Positions 7,977 to 15,978 of a stretch of DNA of 59,949 nt are shown in pieces. The notes below the pieces were generated by a model. The model had not been told where the DNA came from. It saw only the letters and a program-made list of their open reading frames with translations, and ran no database searches. The stretch lies in NCBI GenBank assembly GCA_028066055.1, contig JALCBY010000021.1, positions 1 to 59,949 of the forward strand, read 5' to 3'. The first letter of the stretch is position 1. The number at the start of each line of letters is the position of its first letter. The DNA comes from Hyphomicrobiaceae bacterium. Its GTDB lineage: Bacteria > Pseudomonadota > Alphaproteobacteria > Rhizobiales > Methyloligellaceae. A program made the position numbers and the translations under genes.

Positions 7977-9404
7977 TCAAGCGACACCGCGCACCCCTTC
8001 ACCAAGATGCCCATCGGCTGCAAGCGTATCGCAAACCGAGTCCAGGGACAGCAGAAGCTTGTCCAAGATCTCATCAATTTCCGGGGGCGTGATCGACAAG
8101 GGCGGCGAAAATGCCAGGATTTCGGAATCCTGCAGAACTCTGGTGATCATCCCATTCAGAAGTGCCGCTGCGTAAACCTGCTTCGCGACTCCTAAAGCCG
8201 GATCAAAGGGAACATATGTATCTTTGCTTGCGGACAACTCCACCGCGGCGATGAGACCTACGCCTCTGACATTCCCAACCAACGGGTGCGGGGCAACTCT
8301 CTCCTCCAACTGTCGGCAAAGATAATCGCCGACGGTCGAGGCATTTTCGACAAGTCCGTCTTTTTCGATCAAGTCAAGATTAGCAAGTGCCGCCGCCGCG
8401 GGAACGGGATGAGCGCTGTATGTGTATCCGTGCCCAAAAAAGCCAATTTCGTCCGAGCCTCTTTCAAGCGCCTCATAGACCCTTTGACTGACCATACAGC
8501 CGGACAACGGCTGATAGCCGCTGGTGATCCCTTTTGCGATGGTCATTACATCCGGATCGAGATCGAAAACCTCTGAACCAAAATATTTGCCAAGGCGACC
8601 GAACCCGCAGATCACTTCATCTGCAATGAAAAGAATGTCATTGGCCTTGAGGATTTTCTGAATGCGTTCGAAGTAGCCCTTGGGAGGAATTATAACGCCG
8701 CCCGCCCCCATGACCGGCTCGGCTATGAAAGCGGCAATGGTCTCCGCGCCTTCTCGCTCGATCGTTTCTTCCACTTCGCGAACGAGATTGTCACAGAATT
8801 CCTCTTCGCTGATCCCTTTTCCTGCGGCCCAATAGTGGTGTGGCACCTGAAGCCGCAGCACATCGAACACCGGCAGGTCAAAGGCTCTGTGCACGCCGTC
8901 GAGCCCGGTTAAACTGCCGGCAGCCACCGTTACACCATGATAGGCGCGCGCGCGGGCCATAATCTTCTTTTTCCGCGAACGGCCCATCGCATTGTTGAAG
9001 TACCAAACGATCTTGACGGCTGTGTCGTTCGCGTCCGAGCCGGAGTTTCCGAAGAATATTCTCTGCATCCGCTCCGGCGCCATGCTGATGACGCGGTCGG
9101 CAAGCCGCGCCGGCGGCACCGACGTCATGGATGCGAATGCATGGTAATAGGGCAGAGCCCTTGCCTGCTCACTAATCGCGTCGGCAATCTCGGTGCGCCC
9201 ATATCCGACATTGACGCACCAAAGGCCCGCCAGAGCGTCGATATACTCCCTGCCCTCGCTGTCCCAAAGCCGCGTTCCGTGGGCTTTGGTCATGACGATG
9301 GGGTCGCCCTGGGCGTGCGCACTCAAGTTCGTGAAGGGGTGCAGATGATAATCACGATCAAGACTGGCAATGTCTAAGTTTGACCCTAATACACTCAATT
9401 CCAC
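7977..9404 (-). CDS. Class III (omega) aminotransferase, PLP-dependent
   Basis: 475 aa. It shows HPFT and LWDSEGREYIDALAGLWCVN-type N-terminal motifs, the phosphate-binding GNSGSDAND (119-127), Asp262 in ADEV and the Schiff-base lysine Lys291 in AKGITSGY. The family moves terminal amino groups of omega-amino acids, polyamines or taurine to pyruvate or 2-oxoglutarate. Next to a lactam-opening enzyme set it would plausibly process an omega-amino acid product. The start at 9404 is a GTG, only 12 nt from a 31-nt palindrome. The exact N-terminus is uncertain by a few residues. Confidence 0.88.
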   Translation of the reverse strand: MELSVLGSNLDIASLDRDYHLHPFTNLSAHAQGDPIVMTKAHGTRLWDSEGREYIDALAGLWCVNVGYGRTEIADAISEQARALPYYHAFASMTSVPPARLADRVISMAPERMQRIFFGNSGSDANDTAVKIVWYFNNAMGRSRKKKIMARARAYHGVTVAAGSLTGLDGVHRAFDLPVFDVLRLQVPHHYWAAGKGISEEEFCDNLVREVEETIEREGAETIAAFIAEPVMGAGGVIIPPKGYFERIQKILKANDILFIADEVICGFGRLGKYFGSEVFDLDPDVMTIAKGITSGYQPLSGCMVSQRVYEALERGSDEIGFFGHGYTYSAHPVPAAAALANLDLIEKDGLVENASTVGDYLCRQLEERVAPHPLVGNVRGVGLIAAVELSASKDTYVPFDPALGVAKQVYAAALLNGMITRVLQDSEILAFSPPLSITPPEIDEILDKLLLSLDSVCDTLAADGHLGEGVRGVA

Positions 9405-9415
9405 CCCCTATGCAT

Positions 9416-9446
9416 CGCTATACGATACATGATATATCGTATAGCG
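9416..9446 (-). promoter_or_regulatory. Putative GntR operator, copy 2 (31-nt near-perfect palindrome)
   Basis: Perfect 12-nt arms CGCTATACGATA (9416-9427) and TATCGTATAGCG (9435-9446) are separated by 7 nt. The embedded ACATGATATATCGTAT (9427-9442) matches the pxpA-upstream site at 15 of 16 positions. It lies between the GroEL-like gene and the aminotransferase, 12 bp from the latter's start, where a bound repressor would block transcription of the aminotransferase-transporter unit. Confidence 0.7.
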
Positions 9447-9478
9447 ATATAGGAATCAAGGTGCAGTTGAGGACCGGT

Positions 9479-11068
9479 CTAGATTCCGAGATCTGCGATG
9501 CAGACTTCTGCACGGATTAAGGTCGCAGACATGGAGGCCGCACGGAGAATAACCTCCGAAACAAGCTCTGCGGGCTCGAGTAGTTCGCTTTGAAAAGCGT
9601 CCACGATCTCTCCTGAACGTAAATCCAGCACAGAATGAGGGTGATCAGTTTTGTCGAGCGCGCGCAAAGTGGCTACGCCGTTTGCGGGTTTGAGACCTGC
9701 TGCAAGTGTGTGTTCAGGCGTTGCCAAGGCTCGCGCCAGCAATCGAAAAGCAACCAGTTCGGTATCGGTTTCCGCCCTGTTGTCGGCAAGACGAGCAGCC
9801 GCATTACGATAGGCGGCCCCACCGCCGGGCACGACACCCGAGCGCCGTGCAACAAAAAGAGCGTTTACAGCCCTGCGCGCCAAGATGGTGAGACGCTTTT
9901 GCTCCGGTGCGCTCCGGGCCGCAATAAGCACCTCGCCGATCCCGCCGCCGAGGCGAGCCAATCGTGATTCCAGGCGCTCCTTGTCCAGGCTCAGATAGGA
10001 ATTGCGCTCAATTTCTGCACGTAACTCAGCGCGATGAGCATTCAGCTTCTCCGGATCAGGCGCCGTACCAACCAAAATGCTGATGTTACCCTGGATCTCG
10101 ATACGCTCCAGGCGGCCGAGCATATGGGGCAGGAACCGATCAAGTGTATATCCGGTCTGTTGCCCGACAATCTCCGCACCGGTAAGAACGGCCAAATCGC
10201 GCAGGACATCGAACACACGGGAGCTGACGTCGGGTACCGCAACCGCACTCGCTTTAAGACCATTCTCTCTGACATTGACGACAAGTGCAGCAAGCGCTGG
10301 GCCCGATATCCCTCTGGCGAAAACGACCAGTGATTTATCCTTCTGGGCAAAGCCCTCAAGGACCGGTACCAGCTTTCCAAAGTCGTCGATGTTTTCGTCA
10401 ACCAGCATTACGTATGGGTTGTAATAGACATCGGCTTCTCCGGGCTCATTGACCTGCAGTTGCGGCGACACATGCCCTGCAGACAACGACATTCCCGGGA
10501 GAATCCGAGTGGTGATCTCCCGCCCACTCCCCTCTTTGACCATTATCCGGGCATCCGGACCCAACTCGTCAGACAATTGCACAACGATTTCTACAAGCTG
10601 ATGCTCTCCCATCGCGGCCGTCTCTGCGATGCCCCGAGCATGCGAGGACTGACAATATGTTACGGAGTTGCTTGCATTCTCCGCCGCCGCCATGGCAGCG
10701 CACCGCAGCAAGGCGTCTGCCAGCGATCCGGGGTCATATCCACCCTCTATCGCTATTCTTGCCCCCCGTATGATCTCATCGGCGATCAAAGCGAGCGCAG
10801 ATGTCCCATCCCCAAATTCACGGTCGAGGTCAAACAGCACTTCTTTCAGAGTGGTTGAAGCCAGCCGTGCCGTAGGGTCCGTGGCAATGACTTCACGCGC
10901 AATAGAAAAGCCGTCAAACAGGACTTCCGGCGCTGCCGGCGGACGGTGAAATATGGTACCTGTCCCGTTTGGGCCGAAGGCGGCACGAATTGCGCGGGCC
11001 GGAAGCTCTATCCCTTTGCATAATTCGCTTCGCGCGTTGGCCGAGAAAGAAATAGTCTTTGGCACCAT
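9479..11068 (-). CDS. Divergent GroEL/Cpn60-like chaperonin
   Basis: 529 aa, colinear with GroEL almost residue for residue. Asp52 (FDG) and Asp87 (GDGTS) of the nucleotide pocket and the GGG at 415-417 are present. By ungapped alignment to that GGG, the catalytic Asp398 of GroEL is replaced by Arg399. The apical residues matching Tyr199, Tyr203 and Phe204 of GroEL are His, Gln and Leu, and the Gly-Gly-Met tail is absent. No groES lies beside it. It is therefore unlikely to be the housekeeping chaperonin. Dedicated GroEL paralogues exist beside some metabolic enzyme genes, for example mimG beside propane monooxygenase. Assisting assembly of the Pxp/biotin complex is inference. Confidence 0.87.
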   Translation of the reverse strand: MVPKTISFSANARSELCKGIELPARAIRAAFGPNGTGTIFHRPPAAPEVLFDGFSIAREVIATDPTARLASTTLKEVLFDLDREFGDGTSALALIADEIIRGARIAIEGGYDPGSLADALLRCAAMAAAENASNSVTYCQSSHARGIAETAAMGEHQLVEIVVQLSDELGPDARIMVKEGSGREITTRILPGMSLSAGHVSPQLQVNEPGEADVYYNPYVMLVDENIDDFGKLVPVLEGFAQKDKSLVVFARGISGPALAALVVNVRENGLKASAVAVPDVSSRVFDVLRDLAVLTGAEIVGQQTGYTLDRFLPHMLGRLERIEIQGNISILVGTAPDPEKLNAHRAELRAEIERNSYLSLDKERLESRLARLGGGIGEVLIAARSAPEQKRLTILARRAVNALFVARRSGVVPGGGAAYRNAAARLADNRAETDTELVAFRLLARALATPEHTLAAGLKPANGVATLRALDKTDHPHSVLDLRSGEIVDAFQSELLEPAELVSEVILRAASMSATLIRAEVCIADLGI

Positions 11069-11411
11069 TTCCCCTTACCTGGCGCTGCCGACAGGCAAAA
11101 CGCCGATGCCGCCCATGCAGACATACATACCGGAGACATTACCCTTGTCGCGTAAAAGGCTGTTATCCGACAAGCCGATCCCGGCCCGGTAATCCGCCAT
11201 GTGAACTCCAGTGGTTGGCAGGTCCCCCAGATAACGTTGCTGGAATTGCTGGATCTAAATATATTTGTTATATCATATTTCATATTGCAACTTGGTTTTC
11301 AAGATGGAATATGTGTCGGGCAAATAGCGGTGTTGGACGGAGACAGACGGTCGAGAGAGCGGCAATTTCAGAGTTTTTGGGCGAATTGGACAGCTGGGGA
11401 CGATACGACAG
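11069..11411. promoter_or_regulatory. Divergent promoter region between the GroEL-like gene and accB
   Basis: 343 nt without a convincing gene. It contains an AT-rich patch at 11256-11290 with a related operator (11263-11278) and must drive the GroEL-like gene leftward and accB-accC rightward. Nothing else was recognised. Confidence 0.55.
11263..11278 (-). promoter_or_regulatory. Putative GntR operator, copy 3 (weaker)
   Basis: On the minus strand it reads ATATGATATAACAAAT. It matches the pxpA-upstream site at 13 of 16 positions, including the first ten. It lies 134 bp before accB and 195 bp before the GroEL-like gene. It is less palindromic than the other two copies, so the call is weaker. 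Confidence 0.45.
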
Positions 11412-11654
11412 ATGGGAAAAACCGTAATCGAGGCAAATGTACCCGGAGTGTTTTACAGGCGCCCCTCCCCGGACGAACCTCCTTACAAATCTGAAGGAGA
11501 TACCGTGGAGCAAGGGGACATCGTCGGACTGATCGAAGTGATGAAAAACTACATTGAACTTCGGTCGGAAGTCTCTGGAACAGTGATCAAATATCTGGTT
11601 GAGCACGAAGATCCAGTAAACCCGGGTCAAGCCATCGTTGAGATTGAGACTTGA
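11412..11654 (+). CDS. Biotin carboxyl carrier protein (AccB-like, biotinyl domain only)
   Basis: 80 aa single biotinyl-lipoyl domain. The biotin-accepting lysine is Lys45 in IEVMKNYIE, with the usual AMKM context changed to VMKN. The Pro/Ala-rich N-terminal half of housekeeping AccB is missing. The stop overlaps the start region of the biotin carboxylase gene. Because accB and accC stand alone here with no acetyl-CoA carboxyltransferase genes, they may serve PxpB/PxpC, whose fold corresponds to the carboxyltransferase of urea carboxylase. Confidence 0.85.
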   Translation: MGKTVIEANVPGVFYRRPSPDEPPYKSEGDTVEQGDIVGLIEVMKNYIELRSEVSGTVIKYLVEHEDPVNPGQAIVEIET

Positions 11655-11674
11655 TGCACGGGGAAGAATTATCA

Positions 11675-13042
11675 ATGAAAATCAATAAGCTGTTGATCGC
11701 CAATCGCGGTGAAATTGCGGTCAGAATTATTCGCGCGGCTCAAGAACTCGGTATCAGGACGGTCCAGGTCTACAGTTCTGCAGATTGCGACTCGCTTCCT
11801 GTCCAACTCGCAGATGAATCGATTGAAATAGGTCCACCGCAGGCCATCAAATCCTACCTCAATGCGGACTCCATACTCGCTGCCGCAGCGAAAACAGGAG
11901 CTGACGCCATACATCCCGGTTATGGGTTTTTGGCGGAGAACCCGGATTTCGCGGACGCGGTCGAGGCTGCCGGCATGATTTTTGTCGGCCCCAGCGGGGA
12001 TACAATCCGCCGTATGGGCGACAAGGCGAGCGCCCGTGAAACGGCGAAAGCGGCTGGCGTCGCAACCGTTCCCGGCAGCGCGGGAAGCCTGGACAAACCG
12101 GATGAAGCGGTTTCCCTTGCCGAAGAAATTGGCTTTCCGCTCATGATAAAGGCGTCGGCCGGCGGCGGCGGGCGCGGCATTCGAATCGTCTCTTCAATTG
12201 AAGAATTTGTGCATCAAGCACCCCAGGCCAGCGCGGAGGCTCGATCCGCATTCGGCGACGGCGGGATCTATCTGGAGAAGGTTATCGAACAGGCCCGCCA
12301 CATCGAGGTACAGATCCTCGGCGATGGAAAGCGGGCGATCCATTGTTTTGAACGTGAGTGCTCCCTTCAGCGCCGCCGGCAGAAAGTCTGGGAAGAGGCT
12401 CCGGCCTCCACAATTTCACAAAAAACGCGCGACGAACTTTGCACCGCTGCCGTCAAACTCGCAGTTGCGGTGGGATATCGCGGGGCCGGCACGGTGGAGT
12501 TTCTGTACGAAATCCCAACTGGAAAGTTCTACTTCATTGAAATGAACACACGCATTCAGGTCGAGCATCCGGTTACGGAACAGATCACCGGGATCGACCT
12601 GTTGAGAGAAATGATCCTTATATCCGCAGGCAAGCCCTTGAGCCTGGAGCAGGACGATGTGGTCGTGCGCGGACATGCCATAGAAGTACGTCTGAATGCG
12701 GAGGATCCTGCCAACGGGTTCATTCCGTTTCCAGGCACACTTGGCAATATCACCCTGCCCGGCGGGCCCGGCATTCGATTCGATACAATGATCTACCCGG
12801 GCTATTGCATCCCGCCATTTTACGATTCTCTGCTGGGAAAGTTGGTGATCTGGGATGAGGATCGAACATCCGCCATGAGACGGCTTCGTCGCGCCCTGGA
12901 CGAGCTCACCATAGAGGGTGTGAAAACCACGGCTCCCTTGTTTCGTGCTCTTTGCAGGAACAAGGACGTTCAAGCGTCAGCTTACGACACAAGGTGGCTG
13001 GAGCGCTGGCTTTCCACAAATGCCGCTTCTCAGATTGTTTGA
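11675..13042 (+). CDS. Biotin carboxylase (AccC-like)
   Basis: 455 aa, the normal length. It starts KLLIANRGEIAVRIIRAA and carries the ATP-grasp glycine loop KASAGGGGRGIR, the catalytic segment EMNTRIQVEHPVTE and the C-terminal biotin-carboxylase domain. It makes carboxybiotin on the adjacent carrier from ATP and bicarbonate. The ATG at 11675 has GGGGAAG 8 nt upstream; an ATG at 11654 overlapping the accB stop is possible. It is probably a second copy beside the housekeeping accC, dedicated to this island. The acceptor enzyme is not proven by sequence. Confidence 0.88.
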   Translation: MKINKLLIANRGEIAVRIIRAAQELGIRTVQVYSSADCDSLPVQLADESIEIGPPQAIKSYLNADSILAAAAKTGADAIHPGYGFLAENPDFADAVEAAGMIFVGPSGDTIRRMGDKASARETAKAAGVATVPGSAGSLDKPDEAVSLAEEIGFPLMIKASAGGGGRGIRIVSSIEEFVHQAPQASAEARSAFGDGGIYLEKVIEQARHIEVQILGDGKRAIHCFERECSLQRRRQKVWEEAPASTISQKTRDELCTAAVKLAVAVGYRGAGTVEFLYEIPTGKFYFIEMNTRIQVEHPVTEQITGIDLLREMILISAGKPLSLEQDDVVVRGHAIEVRLNAEDPANGFIPFPGTLGNITLPGGPGIRFDTMIYPGYCIPPFYDSLLGKLVIWDEDRTSAMRRLRRALDELTIEGVKTTAPLFRALCRNKDVQASAYDTRWLERWLSTNAASQIV

Positions 13043-13066
13043 ACGCGGATCCGCACACAAACCTGA

Positions 13067-13195
13067 TCGAGCCCCGACAGCGGCATCACCGGCTATGAGG
13101 TCAACAAGTTAGGCCAAATTGCCAGGATCACCGATGCCCGCAGCATCGTCGCCAGCTTCACTTATGACGGAGCACAAAGAGCGCACACGAAACAG
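13067..13195 (+). pseudogene. Fragment of an RHS/YD-repeat protein
   Basis: In the 269-nt gap after accC, the plus-strand frame reads SGITGYEVNKLGQIARITDA then SFTYDG, which has the Y...G.I..ITD...V..FTYDG pattern of a YD repeat. There is no start, no neighbouring repeat and no RHS core, so it is a relic of a larger polymorphic-toxin-type gene. The rest of the gap to 13311 shows nothing recognisable. Confidence 0.45.
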
Positions 13196-13311
13196 AGGAG
13201 TGAAGGTGTGAAACTGTTGCAGCTATTCCCTGCCCTACAGACAGATGCAGTTTTTGCAGCCAGCCACATTGCCCCTGTAGCGAGGTCACCAAGTCGATGT
13301 AATTGTCGTCT

Positions 13312-13980
13312 TTAGGCGATGAATGACACGGCCTCTTTCAACGACACCACATGGCAGTAGATCATGTTGATGATCTCAAGTTCCTTGTCGTGAAGCTCAT
13401 CCGTACCGGCCGCGCAACAGTCCTCCACGACGACCACATTGAAACTTTCATCCGCCAGACTGCGCACGGACGAGGAGACGCACTGGTCGGTGAAAATACC
13501 GGCAGCGATCACATTCTTGATTCCCATATTGTGCAGCAGAAGCCTCAGGTTTGTTCCGGTCAGCGCGCTGTCTGTGGTCTTGCAGAGCACGATCTCGTCG
13601 TCTTTGGCGGCCAGTTCAGGAACAAACTGCGATGGCTCGGTATCCTTCGGCAGCAACAGGTAATTCCAACCCGGCTTTTTCTGGCTGAGCGAACGGTCGC
13701 GCCCATCTTCCTTCAGGCAGGCGATGCGGGCGAATATGACCTCCACACCCTGCTCGCGGCATTTTTCAATCAGCGACGCCGTGTTGGGAATGACAATGTC
13801 GTTCATGCGGTCCAGAAACGGCTGCCACAGCTTTGCTTGTTCCGGATCGTCCGGCGGCTCCATGTAGGTGTTCTGGATATCGATCACCAGCAGAGCCGTT
13901 TCGCGCGCCTTGAGCACAATGTCTTCCGGTTCCGGCGCGCCTTGGTAGTAAAATGATCTGTATTTCGTTTTCCAGCTCAT
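13312..13980 (-). CDS. Isochorismatase-family cysteine hydrolase
   Basis: 222 aa. The Asp-Lys-Cys catalytic triad of the family is visible: Asp34 (VIDIQNTY), Lys134 (VLCKTTDSA) and Cys167 (FTDQCVSS). Members hydrolyse amides, carbamoyl groups or isochorismate; examples are N-carbamoylsarcosine amidase and ureidoacrylate amidase. The start has GGAGGG 6 nt upstream and overlaps the livM stop by 4 bp. The enzyme is therefore co-expressed with the Liv-type importer and probably acts on the imported compound, most likely an amide or ureido compound. Confidence 0.85.
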   Translation of the reverse strand: MSWKTKYRSFYYQGAPEPEDIVLKARETALLVIDIQNTYMEPPDDPEQAKLWQPFLDRMNDIVIPNTASLIEKCREQGVEVIFARIACLKEDGRDRSLSQKKPGWNYLLLPKDTEPSQFVPELAAKDDEIVLCKTTDSALTGTNLRLLLHNMGIKNVIAAGIFTDQCVSSSVRSLADESFNVVVVEDCCAAGTDELHDKELEIINMIYCHVVSLKEAVSFIA

Positions 13981-15065
13981 TGGGTCCCTCCTTCGTCCGC
14001 CGAGCGGCTCTGTTTTGGTCGAGTAAAATGGGTTCCGGGCAAATAGCGCCGCAGCGCATCGGGAAATGCAACCTCGCGGGCCGAGATGATGCCGCTCGGC
14101 CGCACGATGAGAATGCCGATCATTGCGCAGGCAAGGGCAATCTCGGTGAGACCGACCAGCTGGGTCGGCAGCACACCGGACAGGTTGATGCTGTTTTCTA
14201 TGAGTCTTAAGAGCTCGAAGGCGGCCGTTACGACAAAGGCTCCCAGTACCGCTCCCGATACCGTGCCCGCACCTCCGATCACCAGCATGCCGAGGATGAC
14301 GAAGGTTTCCTTCAGATAGAATGCGTTCGGCGAAAAGGATGTGATGAAATGGGCCCACAGCGCGCCACCGATGCCTGCCATGAAGGCGCTCAGCACAAAA
14401 CCGCGCCATCGCATATTCGAGATATTCGTGCCGATTGCACCGGCTGCCACCTCATCGTCACGCGCGGCCCGCAACAGGATGCCGGTGCGCGACTCCCGGA
14501 ATATGAGGGCAATGAAGATCATGAGGATTGCGACGCCTGCCGCAATGTACAGCGTGGTGGCCGATTGCACGCCGAACAGAGTGCGTGGCCCATTCGTCAT
14601 CTGATGCCAATGCACCATGATCGTGTGGAGCACGACGAGCAGTGCGAACGAGGTGATGACCGCTGCCGCGTCGGACAGGCGCATCAGCGGATAGGATACC
14701 GCCGCGGCGACACCAGCGGCGACCAGGCCGCCAACAACCATGCCGAGATAGGGTGAGATCTCGATTGCCTTCACGATCGGATAGAGTTCGGGAAGCGCCA
14801 TGCCCTTCATCTGCAGCGGCATGGACAGCACTGCCGATGCATAGGCACCGATCCCCATGAAGCCCACATGCGCAAATGACAGAATGCCAGAGTTGCCCAT
14901 GAACACCTGGAGCCCGAGCACGAGAACGAGGTTGATGCAGAAGATCGTCGCAATCCGGTCGACAACGCGAATGCCCAGTGCTTCTGAAATCACGAGCGCC
15001 AGAACGACCGGCACCGTGAGGATGACAAGGGTGCCGATAACGGAGGAACGTGTCGCTGAAGTCAT
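13977..15065 (-). CDS. livM: Branched-chain amino acid type ABC permease, LivM
   Basis: 362 aa, about ten hydrophobic helices. It shows the LivM segments GNSGILSFAHVGFMGIGAYASAV and RLSDAAAVITSFA and the conserved late motif VIGGAGTVSGAVLGAFVV. It is the second permease of the importer with LivH. The start at 15065 follows a GAGGGCGGG sequence. The frame is open much further upstream, but that part is the shadow of livH. The specificity of this class ranges from branched amino acids to amides and urea. The downstream hydrolase argues for an amide-type substrate. Confidence 0.88.
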   Translation of the reverse strand: MTSATRSSVIGTLVILTVPVVLALVISEALGIRVVDRIATIFCINLVLVLGLQVFMGNSGILSFAHVGFMGIGAYASAVLSMPLQMKGMALPELYPIVKAIEISPYLGMVVGGLVAAGVAAAVSYPLMRLSDAAAVITSFALLVVLHTIMVHWHQMTNGPRTLFGVQSATTLYIAAGVAILMIFIALIFRESRTGILLRAARDDEVAAGAIGTNISNMRWRGFVLSAFMAGIGGALWAHFITSFSPNAFYLKETFVILGMLVIGGAGTVSGAVLGAFVVTAAFELLRLIENSINLSGVLPTQLVGLTEIALACAMIGILIVRPSGIISAREVAFPDALRRYLPGTHFTRPKQSRSADEGGTQ

Positions 15066-15079
15066 CCCGCCCTCTCTGA

Positions 15080-15970
15080 TCACGTTCTCTGTCCGGTGGC
15101 CGGGCCGCGCACCAGGCCGTCCGGTCGCCACAGCAAAATGAAGATAACGAGCGTGAAGGTGAAGGCATCCCGGAACTGCAGCAGATTGGATGGCAGCAAA
15201 TGCGCCAGCGACACATCGATAAAGGCAAGCAGATATCCACCCACCACCGCGCCGAGCAAGCTGCGCATGCCTCCTATGACCGTTGCGATGAACGCGACGA
15301 GCAGAGGTCCCAATCCGATCCCGGGCAGGACAGAGCCGATACGTCCCAACCAGAAAATCGCGACAATTCCGGCGAAAAAACCACTGATGGCAAACGCAAC
15401 ACTTATGACGAGGTTTGCCGGCACTCCCAGCATGCGCGCCATTCTGAATTGAGATGCGGCCGCCCGCAGCGCAATTCCAAGGACGGTCTTCTTCAACAGA
15501 AGCGCAAATCCCGCCAGCAGGAGTACCGCGCACAAGATGGTCAGGATGTTGCGCAGAGGAACCACGGCTCCGGCGATCTCGACGGTCTGCGAAAACACGT
15601 CCGGCAGCGGCACGACACGCGCGCGCGGCGAGATAAACAGCAACGCGGCATTTTGCAACAAGGTGGAGAAGGCAAATGACGTGATCAGAACCGCCGTCAC
15701 CGATTTCTCGCGGACCGGACGGAACGCAACCCGTTCGGTGGCGATGCCGGCGAATATGGACATCAGAACCGCCGTGAACGCCATGAACAGCCACGGCACC
15801 GGCGATGCGCTCAGCAGATAAAGCGTGTAGCCGGCAACCATGATGAGTTCGCCATAAGCAAAGTTCACCAGGCGCAAAATGCCGTAAACGATCACCAGTC
15901 CCAACGCCATGAGCGCATAGAGGCTGCCGAGGCTCAGGGTATCGATGGTGAATTGAAGAAGCTGCGACAT
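15080..15970 (-). CDS. livH: Branched-chain amino acid type ABC permease, LivH
   Basis: 296 aa inner-membrane protein with the opening SLYALMALGLVIVYGILRLVNFAYGE characteristic of LivH and the later motif VIGGMRSLLGAVVGGYLLAF. About eight membrane helices. It sits between livF (8 nt) and livM (14 nt) in the same minus-strand operon and pairs with LivM to form the pore. Confidence 0.88.
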   Translation of the reverse strand: MSQLLQFTIDTLSLGSLYALMALGLVIVYGILRLVNFAYGELIMVAGYTLYLLSASPVPWLFMAFTAVLMSIFAGIATERVAFRPVREKSVTAVLITSFAFSTLLQNAALLFISPRARVVPLPDVFSQTVEIAGAVVPLRNILTILCAVLLLAGFALLLKKTVLGIALRAAASQFRMARMLGVPANLVISVAFAISGFFAGIVAIFWLGRIGSVLPGIGLGPLLVAFIATVIGGMRSLLGAVVGGYLLAFIDVSLAHLLPSNLLQFRDAFTFTLVIFILLWRPDGLVRGPATGQRT

Positions 15971-15978
15971 GGGCGGCC

